Shown: piece by piece, positions 1-6,114 of the stretch | Layout of the letters: every line of letters begins with the position of its first letter | Position numbering within the stretch: position 1 is the first letter of the stretch | NCBI GenBank assembly: GCA_019242065.1 | Contig: JAFAWJ010000416.1 | Location: 1-6,327, forward strand | DNA length: 6,327 nucleotides | From: Chloroflexota bacterium | Lineage (GTDB): Bacteria; Chloroflexota; UBA6077; CF-72 | Direction: 5' to 3' | Position numbers and translations under genes: made by a program | The notes under the pieces: generated by a model | Told to the model about the DNA's origin: nothing | Database searches by the model: none | What the model saw: the letters and a program-made list of their open reading frames with translations, nothing else

Positions 1-1518
1 CAAGCCGACGTACATGGCGGAATTCTCGATTGTGGAGTTCCGGAACCGCAAAATATCGTATTTCGCGTACTCCACAGCAACTGAGGTCGGGACGATTTCC
101 AGGAGCGCTTCCTGAGCCCGGTGCAGCCGCTGCCATAAGGTAATATAGCCTGCGCCGAGCACCCAGCGCGGCCCACCCCCGTGTCGCGTCGCGTCAATTT
201 CGCGAAGTTGAAGGTCCAGCTCGTTGGCGCTGGCGGTCCAGGTAGTCCACGCCTGGTACGTGGCTGTCGGTCGCGCGAAGCGAGCTACCCGCGACCAGGC
301 CTGAAGCTGAGCGAGCTGGGCCAGCAACTCACCATACGTGCCCATGCTGGCGCGATCGGCAGTGATGAATCCCAGCAACCCGATCAGGACAGCGACGATG
401 ATCCACGCCGATGTGAGATAGATCAGACCCGTCGGCAATGCGGGTGGCACATTAGAGATCGCAACCGGATACTTGTACAGGGCGACCGAGATCACGCCGG
501 CGGCTATGGGTGCCAGCGGCATTGCGGCGAGGAACGCCCCAAGTATTTTGTCGCGTAAGTCCCTCGGTCGCGGTCGCTCATCGCCCGGAATTGGATCCGC
601 GGCAAATGCGCCGTACGCCGGGGGCCACGCGTCAACTGGCAGAGGCTGCAATGAAGTCGAAGGGTCAACGGTGTGGGTCCCTGCAAGCCCGTCGGCAAGA
701 CGGTCGCGACAATACAGGAGCTCACCCCGAAGGCGCGTGGCCAGTTGCAGCGCGCGGCGTGGGGTGAAGTCGCCAGGGTTCTGCCACGTCCAGAACCCGC
801 GCCACTTCAACTTGCCGGGCCAATGTTTATCACGCGGATCGTGCGCACGCCCCAACCATGCATCCAGGATTGCCCCGGTCGTGGACGTAGCATCGACTCC
901 GGCGAGACTCCGAAGATCACTGAGATACCAGTGCAGGAGGGCGAGTTTGTCCAGGTCGAACACGGAGCGCCAGGCGTATCGAGCGCGTCTGGCAGTCCGG
1001 CCGGCGGCGCTGACACCACGCAGGTCTTTCAGGCGCTCCGACCTGGCGTTACTCTTCGTGTTGTCAGCGCTCCTGCTGGCGTACGCGCGTTGGGTACGCC
1101 AGATGGTTGCCTGGAGTGAGCTGAGGCCCTTCCCCAACTCATAAGCCGTCACGAGGCTCTGCGTCGGAGGCGTTTCTCCCCGCAGACTGTTCAGGATCGC
1201 GCGGTCATATGAGGCCAACGCTTGGCGTCTGTCAGGGCGTGCGGCACTGGCCACGTTGAACTCGTCCTTGACGCGACCGTCCTCCGCGCTCCCATCGGAG
1301 GAGAATGTCGTGCCCAGGAGAATGTTCTGGAAATGACGTACGTCAGCCCACACGGCCGCTAGATCTGGCCCAGGTAGCGACATGTCGGTCAGGTCCCAGA
1401 CACCGGTATTGGCGTTTACCGTCGATGTTGCGGCAACTGGCTCGTCATGTGGCGGAACCTCGTGGATGGTCCAGCCGAGCTCCAGGGCGGCCCGCAGTCG
1501 CTCCTGAACTGTGCTCAC
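1..1518 (-). CDS. Hypothetical protein with two central TM segments, C-terminus beyond window
   Basis: Reading the minus strand from a GTG at 1518 gives 506 codons without a stop up to the window edge, so the 3' end is missing. GGGAGG lies five bases before the GTG, which decides the start; the frame is open back to a stop at 1702-1704, but no upstream start has comparable support. The product begins MSTVQERLRAALELGW. Residues 1-320 look soluble: helical stretches near 120-150 and 190-205, an Arg/Lys-rich stretch at 150-185, and a Trp-rich patch at 232-250 (WPGKLKWRGFWTW). Two hydrophobic segments at about 326-348 and 363-386 probably form a membrane hairpin, followed by a second soluble region with several Trp and Tyr. 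There is no signal peptide. I do not recognise the family and see no catalytic motif. The length of the open frame and its sensible composition make it a real gene; its function is unknown. Confidence 0.85.
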   Translation of the reverse strand, partial: MSTVQERLRAALELGWTIHEVPPHDEPVAATSTVNANTGVWDLTDMSLPGPDLAAVWADVRHFQNILLGTTFSSDGSAEDGRVKDEFNVASAARPDRRQALASYDRAILNSLRGETPPTQSLVTAYELGKGLSSLQATIWRTQRAYASRSADNTKSNARSERLKDLRGVSAAGRTARRARYAWRSVFDLDKLALLHWYLSDLRSLAGVDATSTTGAILDAWLGRAHDPRDKHWPGKLKWRGFWTWQNPGDFTPRRALQLATRLRGELLYCRDRLADGLAGTHTVDPSTSLQPLPVDAWPPAYGAFAADPIPGDERPRPRDLRDKILGAFLAAMPLAPIAAGVISVALYKYPVAISNVPPALPTGLIYLTSAWIIVAVLIGLLGFITADRASMGTYGELLAQLAQLQAWSRVARFARPTATYQAWTTWTASANELDLQLREIDATRHGGGPRWVLGAGYITLWQRLHRAQEALLEIVPTSVAVEYAKYDILRFRNSTIENSAMYVGL

Positions 1519-1523
1519 GCTGA

Positions 1524-1529
1524 CCTCCC
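1524..1529 (-). promoter_or_regulatory. Shine-Dalgarno of the two-TM hypothetical gene
   Basis: GGGAGG on the minus strand, five bases before the GTG at 1518. It is one of the best ribosome binding sites in the window and fixes the start of a gene whose frame is open for another 186 bases upstream. Confidence 0.7.
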
Positions 1530-1601
1530 AACTTGCAACGGTGTGCTCGCGATTGTATGGAGACTTTGCGGAGTCTGCCCGGGTCAGTGCACCGCGTGTC
1601 A

Positions 1602-1935
1602 AGTCGCTCTGGTGTGCCTGGTATGGGCAAGTCGGTGTCGGCCCGGCACTTATTCCCACAGGGATGCGTTCGAAGGGCTTGTCGCGCCGCGGGGGATCGC
1701 ATCAGTGGCTCTCCAGGCGCCGACAGGGGCCCTGACGGACCCTGCGCTCGAAGATGCGTACAGAGCGCAAGGCCGGAGAGTCTGCTGGGCTGTCATGCGG
1801 CCAGGGCGACACCCTATCGCCTCGCTCGGCCGAGCCCTTGCGGATCTCAGCTTACCTGAACCGCTAGCGGGCGACTGGACAGCGATGCTCCGCACACCCG
1901 AAAACCTCAATCTCCTGCTAACTACTCAGACCTTA
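1602..1935 (+). pseudogene. Degraded nSTAND-type P-loop NTPase fragment
   Basis: Two pieces in different frames resemble the start of an nSTAND NTPase domain. At 1611-1634 one frame reads GVPGMGKS, a perfect Walker A (GxxxxGK[ST]), followed by SARHLFPQG, where the family usually has a helix ending in a Leu-Leu-Pro motif. In another frame, 1786-1860 reads WAVMRPGRHPIASLGRAL, close to the segment that follows the P-loop in nSTAND proteins (typically a strand, then RPG, then HPL and an alanine-rich helix). The stretch between them is longer than usual and out of frame. The aspartate-rich Walker B (DQFEE-type) expected afterwards is not seen before the stop at 1993-1995. STAND NTPases act as signalling or immune switches, but this copy cannot make an intact domain. 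The match is from family recall; a chance P-loop is possible. Confidence 0.4.
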
Positions 1936-1991
1936 CCGGGACAAGTCAACGTTGTGGGACGGGTTCATCCACCAGTCTGGCCAGCATCCGA

Positions 1992-2120
1992 TTAGGCCCG
2001 TACGACATCTGACTCTATTGCCAGGGTCGGCGTAGCGCCCGTAGTAATGATCACGTCAGCCATCCACTTTCCAGAAGAGCTATCGACTTCGCCGTCACCG
2101 ATCACCCCGTCCATCAGCAT
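1992..2120 (-). CDS. Possible 42-residue ORF, unrecognised
   Basis: An ATG at 2120 opens 42 codons ending at TAA (1992-1994). Internal ATGs lie at 2114 and 2063, the latter giving a 23-residue peptide beginning MADVIITTGATPTLAIE. The tail has a beta-strand-like pattern of hydrophobic residues. There is no convincing ribosome binding site, and the piece may be the end of a decayed gene. It lies downstream of the GYD gene on the same strand, separated by about 80 bases in which I see no gene. I do not recognise it, and it may not be expressed. Confidence 0.2.
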   Translation of the reverse strand: MLMDGVIGDGEVDSSSGKWMADVIITTGATPTLAIESDVVRA

Positions 2121-2202
2121 CTCATGGCAGCTTGATTGCCCCCACTTTGGTCATGCACTCCCTCATGCGCTGATCAAGTAAACGCCTTTCAGCATTCAGT
2201 GG

Positions 2203-2535
2203 TCACGCCCCAGGCGCACGATAGCCGCTGCGCGCCGACTTCGCTGCGGCGAGCACGGACGTTATGTCCTCTGCCGGGATGAGCTCGTGGGTGCGCAGTC
2301 GCGAGAATGCCCCCGTACTACTGACGGCGAGGCTGATGGCCGCGGCCGTTCGCGAGTCGGGCAGATCGACGATCACGATGCCATCATCCTGTCCGAACAT
2401 GAAGTAGTACCCGTCTACTCGCCCACCCACCGGCTCGACGAGCTGCCGCACGGCGGCTGCGCGATCGCTCGGGTTGTCGATGAAATGGCTGATGGCGTCA
2501 CTGGTCAGTGAGAAGACATAAGCGTACTTTGGCAC
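2203..2535 (-). CDS. GYD domain-containing protein
   Basis: This 110-residue protein matches the small GYD family (alpha/beta ferredoxin-like fold, about 95-110 residues). It opens with the typical MPKY strand. Around residues 28-44 it has the AVRQLVEPVGGRVDGYYF stretch, then FGQDDGIVIVDLPD (47-60) and AAAISLAVSSTGAF (64-77), all hallmarks of the family. The biochemical role of GYD proteins is not established; they are small cytosolic proteins. The start is GTG at 2533-2535, with AAGGGG about eight bases upstream. Length and motifs look intact, with only a short polar C-terminal tail beyond the domain. It faces away from the DUF5648-like fragment, so its promoter probably lies in the first bases of that damaged region. 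It seems to be a stand-alone gene. Confidence 0.88.
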   Translation of the reverse strand: MPKYAYVFSLTSDAISHFIDNPSDRAAAVRQLVEPVGGRVDGYYFMFGQDDGIVIVDLPDSRTAAAISLAVSSTGAFSRLRTHELIPAEDITSVLAAAKSARSGYRAPGA

Positions 2536-2570
2536 TGGCGTTCCCCTTTCTGCGTCGAGGTCTGCCGCGT

Positions 2571-2928
2571 TGCAGTGAACATGGTCCCAAGCCAGACGAC
2601 AAGCCTGCTGCGCCCTTGACGGTCAACCCGGACGCGCTCTCCTGGCTCTGGAAGCGAGGTGATGTGACCTCCTCGCCGACTGGGGTGGTCCTTCAGTCGG
2701 GTGTCCAGGCGGACAATGGCAAGGTGGTGATCACCTACACGGTCAGCACTTCTACGCCAGCGCCTACCACGACGCCTGCGCCTGTGTCCGCAGGTATGAC
2801 CGCGCCGCGGTACCAGCTCGACGACACTATCTATGGCGACCACCTTTACGCCATCAGCACGGCCGAGCGTGATCAGGTCGTGGCCAACGACGGCTACGCG
2901 TATGAGGGCGCTGCCGCCGACGTGTCGA
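2571..2928 (+). pseudogene. Truncated DUF5648-like (cell-surface type) protein fragment
   Basis: An open frame reads through this stretch, but both ends appear cut. The first part (around PDALSWLWKRGDV and QADNGKVVITYTV) looks like an extracellular beta domain. It is followed by a Thr/Pro linker (TPAPTTTPAPV). From about 2808 comes RYQLDDTIYGDHLYAISTAE, then a segment ending GYAYEG: this has the spacing of the DUF5648 repeat (tyrosine-rich start, GDHxYTxSxxER, then GYxYEG). Such repeats occur in secreted bacterial proteins, often near peptidase or lectin-like domains. No signal peptide is visible, because the 5' end runs into the start of the GYD gene. The match stops at about 2925-2930, exactly where the IS6 transposase remnant begins on the other strand. 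The reading frame continues to 3074, but that part is antisense transposase and has no family character. Confidence 0.6.
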
Positions 2929-3231
2929 CCACAGCCAGTGCTTCTTGCCGCGGATCTTCAACAGCACTTCGTCGAGGTGCCACTTGTCGCCGGATTGAAC
3001 TCGTCGGCGACGCAAGCCAGCCGCGTAGGCCGCACCGAACTTGGTGCACCACTGGCGGATCGATTCGTGGCTGACGATGATGCCGCGCTCGCCAAGGAGA
3101 TCCTGCACGTCGCGAAAGCTGAGATGGAACATGAAATACAGCCAGACAGCGTGAGCGATGATCTCAGGTGGAAAGCGGTAGCCGCGATACGGCGCTCGGT
3201 CGGCCGTGGGCGTGACGGTGACATGCATCAA
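2929..3231 (-). pseudogene. IS6-family transposase, N-terminal half only
   Basis: About 101 residues match the N-terminus of IS6/IS240-type DDE transposases: YRGYRFPPEIIAHAVWLYF (15-33), SFRDVQDLLGERGIIVS (38-54) and ESIRQWCTKFG (56-66). These cover the usual helix-turn-helix region. WHLDEVLLKIRGKKHWLW (84-101) carries the first catalytic aspartate (D87 of HLDE). Full-length members have roughly 220-240 residues; here the match stops right after LW, where RAVDQ or similar is expected. The second Asp and the Glu of the DDE triad are absent, so the protein cannot catalyse transposition. The frame runs on to 2854 through unrelated sequence. The start is TTG at 3231 or ATG at 3228, with no clear ribosome binding site. 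Confidence 0.85.
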
Positions 3232-3333
3232 GTGCGGCTTATCGCCGATCCCCGCCCAGCCCTAGGCCGCGGCCGGGTTGCCTTCGAGCGGGGTACGCGC
3301 CGCGGGCAGGCGGGGTGGCTGGACGGCCAGGGT

Positions 3334-3368
3334 GTGACTTTGCGCGGTATTTGGCGCGATTACGTCAC
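3334..3368. repeat. Imperfect inverted repeat near the surviving IS6 end
   Basis: GTGAC (3334-3338) pairs with GTCAC (3364-3368), and inside them CGCG (3343-3346) pairs with CGCG (3355-3358), with mismatched bases between the two arms. It lies just inside the presumed element end. It may be a subterminal transposase-binding structure or a fold in the leader of the transposase mRNA; neither is shown. Confidence 0.4.
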
Positions 3369-3385
3369 TTAATTCTGAAAGTCAG

Positions 3386-3655
3386 ATCAACGGTCGGCCT
3401 ACGCTCAATCAGCCATGGAAGAAGTATCCGCTGCTCGATGTTGGTCGTCGTGCTCGTCGCTCGGCCAACACTCTGACCGGCAGCCGCGAGGCTCAACCCT
3501 CTTGATGTCCTGTAGCAGCTCAAGCCCTGGTGCCCGGGTCCCGCCGCCGAGCTGTCCGGTTGCCAGCGGACCGTCCTCGCGGACGAGGCTGGGGATATGC
3601 TGCGGGCGCTCGGGCCCCAGTCCCGCGTAAGTTTGAGCGTTCAAGGAGACGACTG
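3386..3655. other. Intergenic stretch with no recognisable gene
   Basis: Between the IS6 end and the next gene I see only short or uncharacteristic open frames. The longest on the plus strand (3415-3630) encodes a Ser/Pro/Cys-rich product with no family look. Another frame has a short plausible peptide (around LADEAGDMLRALG, near 3570-3610) that could be the tail of a lost gene, but I cannot name it. No tRNA-like, riboswitch-like or repeat structure is evident. The last part must hold the promoter of the membrane-protein gene at 3660. Confidence 0.4.
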
Positions 3656-3659
3656 ACTC

Positions 3660-4159
3660 ATGGCTGAGCACGGCACGACCCGCGCACCGACAGACCAGCA
3701 GCACCGCGCGGCCATGGAAGTGGCCAAAGGCGCGCCGACGCAGCACATGCCGCGACACGTCACCAACCATGAGGTCCCACACGGCTCATGGGCGCTGGCG
3801 CCATGGGCCAGTTCAACAACTGCCTGGCCGTGGCCATCACCAGAGGTGTCGGCACCATGTGGGCCGCCTACCTGTTCGTCCTGATCGCCCTGGTGTCGTT
3901 CCCGCAAGCGCTGCAGGCGTTCTTGCAGGGCGACACTGTGACGGGCATCACCTGGCTCAGTCAGTCCTTCCTGCAACTGGTGCTGCTGCCAATCATCATT
4001 GTCGGCCAGAACGTCATCTCCGCCAGCCAGGATGCCCGCGCCGAGACTGACCACGCGATGCTCACGGCGCTACATACCCTCAACGTGCGTCAGTTCCACC
4101 TGCTCGAACAGCAGCACAAAATCCTGCAGCTGCTCGAACAGCAGCAGGCCCGAGGCTGA
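3660..4159 (+). pseudogene. Small two-TM membrane protein with one-base frameshift
   Basis: The gene reads in one frame from ATG 3660 (AAGGAG 11 bases upstream) to about 3797, and in another from there to TGA 4157-4159. The first part ends HVTNHEVPHGSWAL. The second begins GAMGQFNNCLAVAITRGVGTMW. Adding one G at 3797 (CTGGCGCC to CTGGGCGCC) joins them into a normal 166-residue member of a family of small bacterial membrane proteins with this N-terminal HVTNH-type motif. Two membrane segments lie at about residues 67-89 (MWAAYLFVLIALVSFP region) and 97-116 (SFLQLVLLPIIIVGQN region). A coiled-coil-like tail with LLEQQ repeats follows. Function is unknown; a transport or scaffolding role would be a guess. 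An internal start at 3788 or 3803 could still make the membrane part. A consensus error is as likely as real decay. Confidence 0.7.
4101..4146 (+). repeat. Two-copy 16-base direct repeat inside coding sequence
   Basis: TGCTCGAACAGCAGCA occurs at 4101-4116 and again at 4131-4146, a 30-base period that keeps the frame and encodes the repeated LLEQQ of the coiled-coil tail. Each copy with its preceding C also contains a small self-complementary core (CTGCT/AGCAG). It looks like a short in-frame duplication in the C-terminal helix. Confidence 0.6.
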
Positions 4160-4187
4160 GCGGGGCTGGCAGGTCGGCGGGCTGGCG

Positions 4188-5068
4188 TTGGGGGGGCAGA
4201 TCGGCAACCGTGCTGTCGCTACGAACGAGCAGGCGTCGCCAGATCGGTGGGCAGATGTCGCGCAGGACAATGCGCAGCTGGTACGCAACGTGGCCGGCTA
4301 CCTGGCCGAGTTGGCCGACGCCGGCCTCAGGGCGGCTACCATCGCCTGCCGCCTGGTGGTCATCTCTCAGGCACACAGGGCCGCCGACCTGCCCTCGCCA
4401 ACGACCTCCTCGCTGGTACGGCGCACCCACGCCGGCATCCGTCATTCGATCGGCACGGCCCAACTGGGAAAAACGCCGAGACTGGTCGACGATCTGAAGC
4501 GCATACTGGCCAAACTCCCCAACACCCGCGTCGGGCTCAGGGACCGCGCGCTGCTGCTGCTCGGCTTTGTCGGCGCCTTCCGCCGCTCCGAGCTGGTCGC
4601 GCTGGATGTGGCCGACCTCGATTCTCGAGCGCCAGCCTGGCCGTTACCCCGAGAAAATCCAAGACGGACCAGAAGGGTCGCTCGGGGCGCATCGGCATTC
4701 CGTATGGCTCCTCGGAGAAGAGCTGCCCGGTCCGGTCGCTGCAGGCCTGGCTCGAGGCGACGCGCATCGTCGACGGCGCCGTGTTCCGCTCGCTGGACAA
4801 AATTTCACGTGTGCAGCCAAGGCGACTTTCACATAAGGCCGTGGCGCGCATTGTCAAGCGTCGCGCCCAGGCCGTCGGTCTCGATCCCGACCGCCACGCC
4901 GGCCATTCGTTGCGCGCCGGCCTGGCCACGAGTGCCGCGGCCGGCGGGGCTTCGGAGCGGGCGATCATGAACCAGACCGGCCACACGTCCACGACCATGG
5001 TCAGGCGCTACATTAGAGAAGCGAACCTGTTTGCCGCGGATAACGCGGCCAGTCTGGCGGGCCTGTGA
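4188..5068 (+). pseudogene. Tyrosine recombinase/integrase (XerD-like), frameshifted and N-terminally eroded
   Basis: The protein is split over two frames. From about 4290 to 4622 the frame reads VAGYLAELADAGLRAATIA, ISQAHRAADLPSPT and then GLRDRALLLLGFVGAFRRSEL: the end of the SAM-like core-binding domain and the start of the catalytic domain. From about 4623 to TGA 5068 another frame reads FSSASLAVTPRKSKTDQKG and the rest of the domain. Adding one T near 4622 (GATTCTCG to GATTTCTCG) gives the continuous VADLDFSSASLAV. Catalytic residues are all present: Arg of RRSEL (4584), Lys of RKSKTD, HSLR (His 4904, Arg 4913), His of TGHTS (4982) and nucleophile Tyr of RRYIRE (5009). The N-terminus is unclear: no well-supported start exists, and the first half of the core-binding domain is poorly matched. 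It would cut and rejoin DNA at attachment sites if restored. No att site is visible. Confidence 0.8.
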
Positions 5069-5186
5069 CGCCTGGCGTCTGCAAACGCGCTTGCCATCGT
5101 CATGCTCACCAAAGCCACCCCTGGCACAATTGATTGCTGGGATCAGGCCTTTGAGCGACTGTGTGCCATCATGCTGGCCAACGCAC

Positions 5187-5792
5187 ATGACACTCGAAGC
5201 TGACCTCCTCCGCCGGGATCAACCCTTCACGCTGCGCCAACCGCGTCCTGACCTGACGGACGACGCGGCTTTCCTCACCGTGTGCCGCGCCCACCCCGAC
5301 CTGCGCATCGAAACTGATCTGGAGGGCACGCTGATCGTCATGTCGCCTACCGGCTGGCGGTCGTCCAACCGTAATGCCCGCATCACCGCTCAGTTGCTGA
5401 TCTGGGCGGAGCACGACGGCACGGGACAAGTCAGCGACTCGTTGGGTTTGTACCACCTGCGCGGACACGCCCGCCGCGCCCCCGACGCGGCCTGGATCCG
5501 CTCGGATCGCCTGGCCGAGGTGCCCTCAGCCGAGCAGGAGCGCATCCTGCCCATCGCCCCGGATTTCGTCATCGAGCTGCGCTCTCCCTCCGACCGGCTG
5601 GAGGACCTCCTGGCCAAGATGCGCGAGTATGCCGACAGTGGCGTGCGTCTCGGCTGGCTGATCGATCCCATCGAACGGCGCTGCTACGAAGTGCGGCCGG
5701 GTCGCGATGTCATCAGCCGAGGTGAGCCGCCAGAACTCTCAGGCGATCCAGAACTGCCGGGTTTTCGGCTCGACCTGAGGCGCATCTGGTGA
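5187..5792 (+). CDS. Uma2 family endonuclease (PD-(D/E)XK fold)
   Basis: This 201-residue protein is a clear Uma2/DUF820 member of typical length. It begins MTLEADLLRRDQPFTL, and the ATG at 5187 is chosen because this is where family proteins normally start; the frame is open further upstream. LIVMSPTG (49-56) is the family's signature turn. The putative PD-(D/E)XK site is visible: PDAAW (D100), PDFVIELRSPSD (E130) and KMREY (K144), followed by GWLIDP (156-161) and the C-terminal GFRLDLRRIW. Uma2 proteins are predicted nucleases, often in many copies in Chloroflexota, Cyanobacteria and Deinococcota, and their substrates are not known. The stretch SLGLYHLRGHARR (85-97) departs from the usual TGFxLPNGA motif. 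There is no strong ribosome binding site. It follows the integrase gene by about 120 bases on the same strand. Confidence 0.92.
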   Translation: MTLEADLLRRDQPFTLRQPRPDLTDDAAFLTVCRAHPDLRIETDLEGTLIVMSPTGWRSSNRNARITAQLLIWAEHDGTGQVSDSLGLYHLRGHARRAPDAAWIRSDRLAEVPSAEQERILPIAPDFVIELRSPSDRLEDLLAKMREYADSGVRLGWLIDPIERRCYEVRPGRDVISRGEPPELSGDPELPGFRLDLRRIW

Positions 5793-6114
5793 TCGCGAGT
5801 CGCGCCTCAAGGGCGTTGCGGAGGCGCTGCCGCCGTCACCGAGCTGCTACGCGCTGGATTACGAGATGGCCCAGCATCTGGAGGATGTCTATCTCCGACG
5901 CACCGGCCGGATGTTGTTCAGCCGAGACAACTGCCGCAACTGGCTCGAGCCACTGGCTTCAGAGATGGCCGGACTGCTCGGCTGGTCCGCCGAACGCCGG
6001 AGCGAAGAGATCGCGCACACAGTTGCGACGATTGATGGAATGTTCGTGTTTCGGAATCGCCCGGGGTCAGCGGCGCAGCCTGCTGACACGGAGCTTGTGG
6101 GGAGGAGCACATGA
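5779..6114 (+). pseudogene. Orphan C-terminal domain of glycerol-3-phosphate dehydrogenase
   Basis: A frame opens after a stop at 5776-5778 and runs 111 codons to TGA 6112-6114. It reads YALDYEMAQHLEDVYLRRTG, then LASEMAGLLGWSAERRSEEI. That is the pattern of the helical C-terminal domain of GlpD-type FAD-dependent glycerol-3-phosphate dehydrogenase (YExAxxLEDVLxRRTR, then LGWSxE). The full enzyme has about 500-570 residues and oxidises glycerol-3-phosphate at the membrane. Here the whole FAD and substrate domain is absent: the piece emerges from the end of the Uma2 gene, overlapping its last 14 bases in another frame. The first in-frame ATG (5866) would leave 82 residues, with no ribosome binding site. 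It cannot be a dehydrogenase. It is most likely the 3' remnant of a gene whose front was lost, though a small stand-alone protein is not excluded. Confidence 0.7.
6101..6105 (+). promoter_or_regulatory. Shine-Dalgarno of the edge membrane-protein gene
   Basis: GGAGG (within GGGGAGGAG) sits five bases before the ATG at 6111. It lies inside the end of the GlpD remnant and, with the ATGA overlap, would allow coupled translation. Confidence 0.7.

Larger units (their letters stand above)
2929..3385 (-). mobile_element. Truncated IS6-family insertion sequence remnant
   Basis: This stretch holds the first half of an IS6-type transposase gene plus its upstream DNA. The transposase-start end is kept: the minus-strand sequence CTTTCAGAATTAAGTGACG (3363-3381) resembles outer ends of this family by recall, so the element boundary is placed near 3381-3385. 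The other end, with the rest of the transposase and the second terminal repeat, is missing; the sequence switches at about 2929 to the DUF5648-like fragment. With one end lost, no inverted-repeat pair or target duplication can be shown, and the boundary is approximate. The element cannot move by itself. Confidence 0.65.

Noticed and set aside
473..1144. Plus-strand ORFs opposite the long minus-strand gene
   Set aside because: Arg/Ser/Pro-rich products with no family look; they are antisense to a 1518-base open frame with a good start.
1447..1995. A single 182-residue plus-strand gene
   Set aside because: Its first part is antisense to the well-supported minus-strand gene, and the P-loop lies in a different frame. 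Only the piece from about 1700 has any family character, so it is treated as part of a broken NTPase.
2505..2843. A 112-residue minus-strand gene before the GYD gene
   Set aside because: Low-complexity Arg-rich product opposite a fragment with DUF5648 character; it would also overlap the GYD start.
3405..3782. A 125-residue minus-strand gene upstream of the membrane protein
   Set aside because: No motif and no ribosome binding site; it overlaps the N-terminal part of the better-supported plus-strand gene.
3641..4054. A 137-residue minus-strand gene opposite the small membrane protein
   Set aside because: The plus strand carries family motifs, membrane helices and a coiled-coil tail; the minus frame is a compositional shadow.
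4190..4196. Run of seven G as a regulatory or quadruplex element
   Set aside because: A single G tract without partner tracts cannot form an intramolecular quadruplex; it is more notable as a possible indel-prone homopolymer.
3797..4623. Programmed ribosomal frameshifting at either broken gene
   Set aside because: Neither site has a slippery heptamer, and neither family is known for recoding. A lost base explains both more simply.
3660..6114. The plus-strand cluster (membrane protein, integrase, Uma2, GlpD domain) as one functional or defence system
   Set aside because: Two members look frameshifted and one lacks its catalytic part. Spacing is irregular and nothing ties their roles together, so a mosaic of decaying accessory genes fits better.
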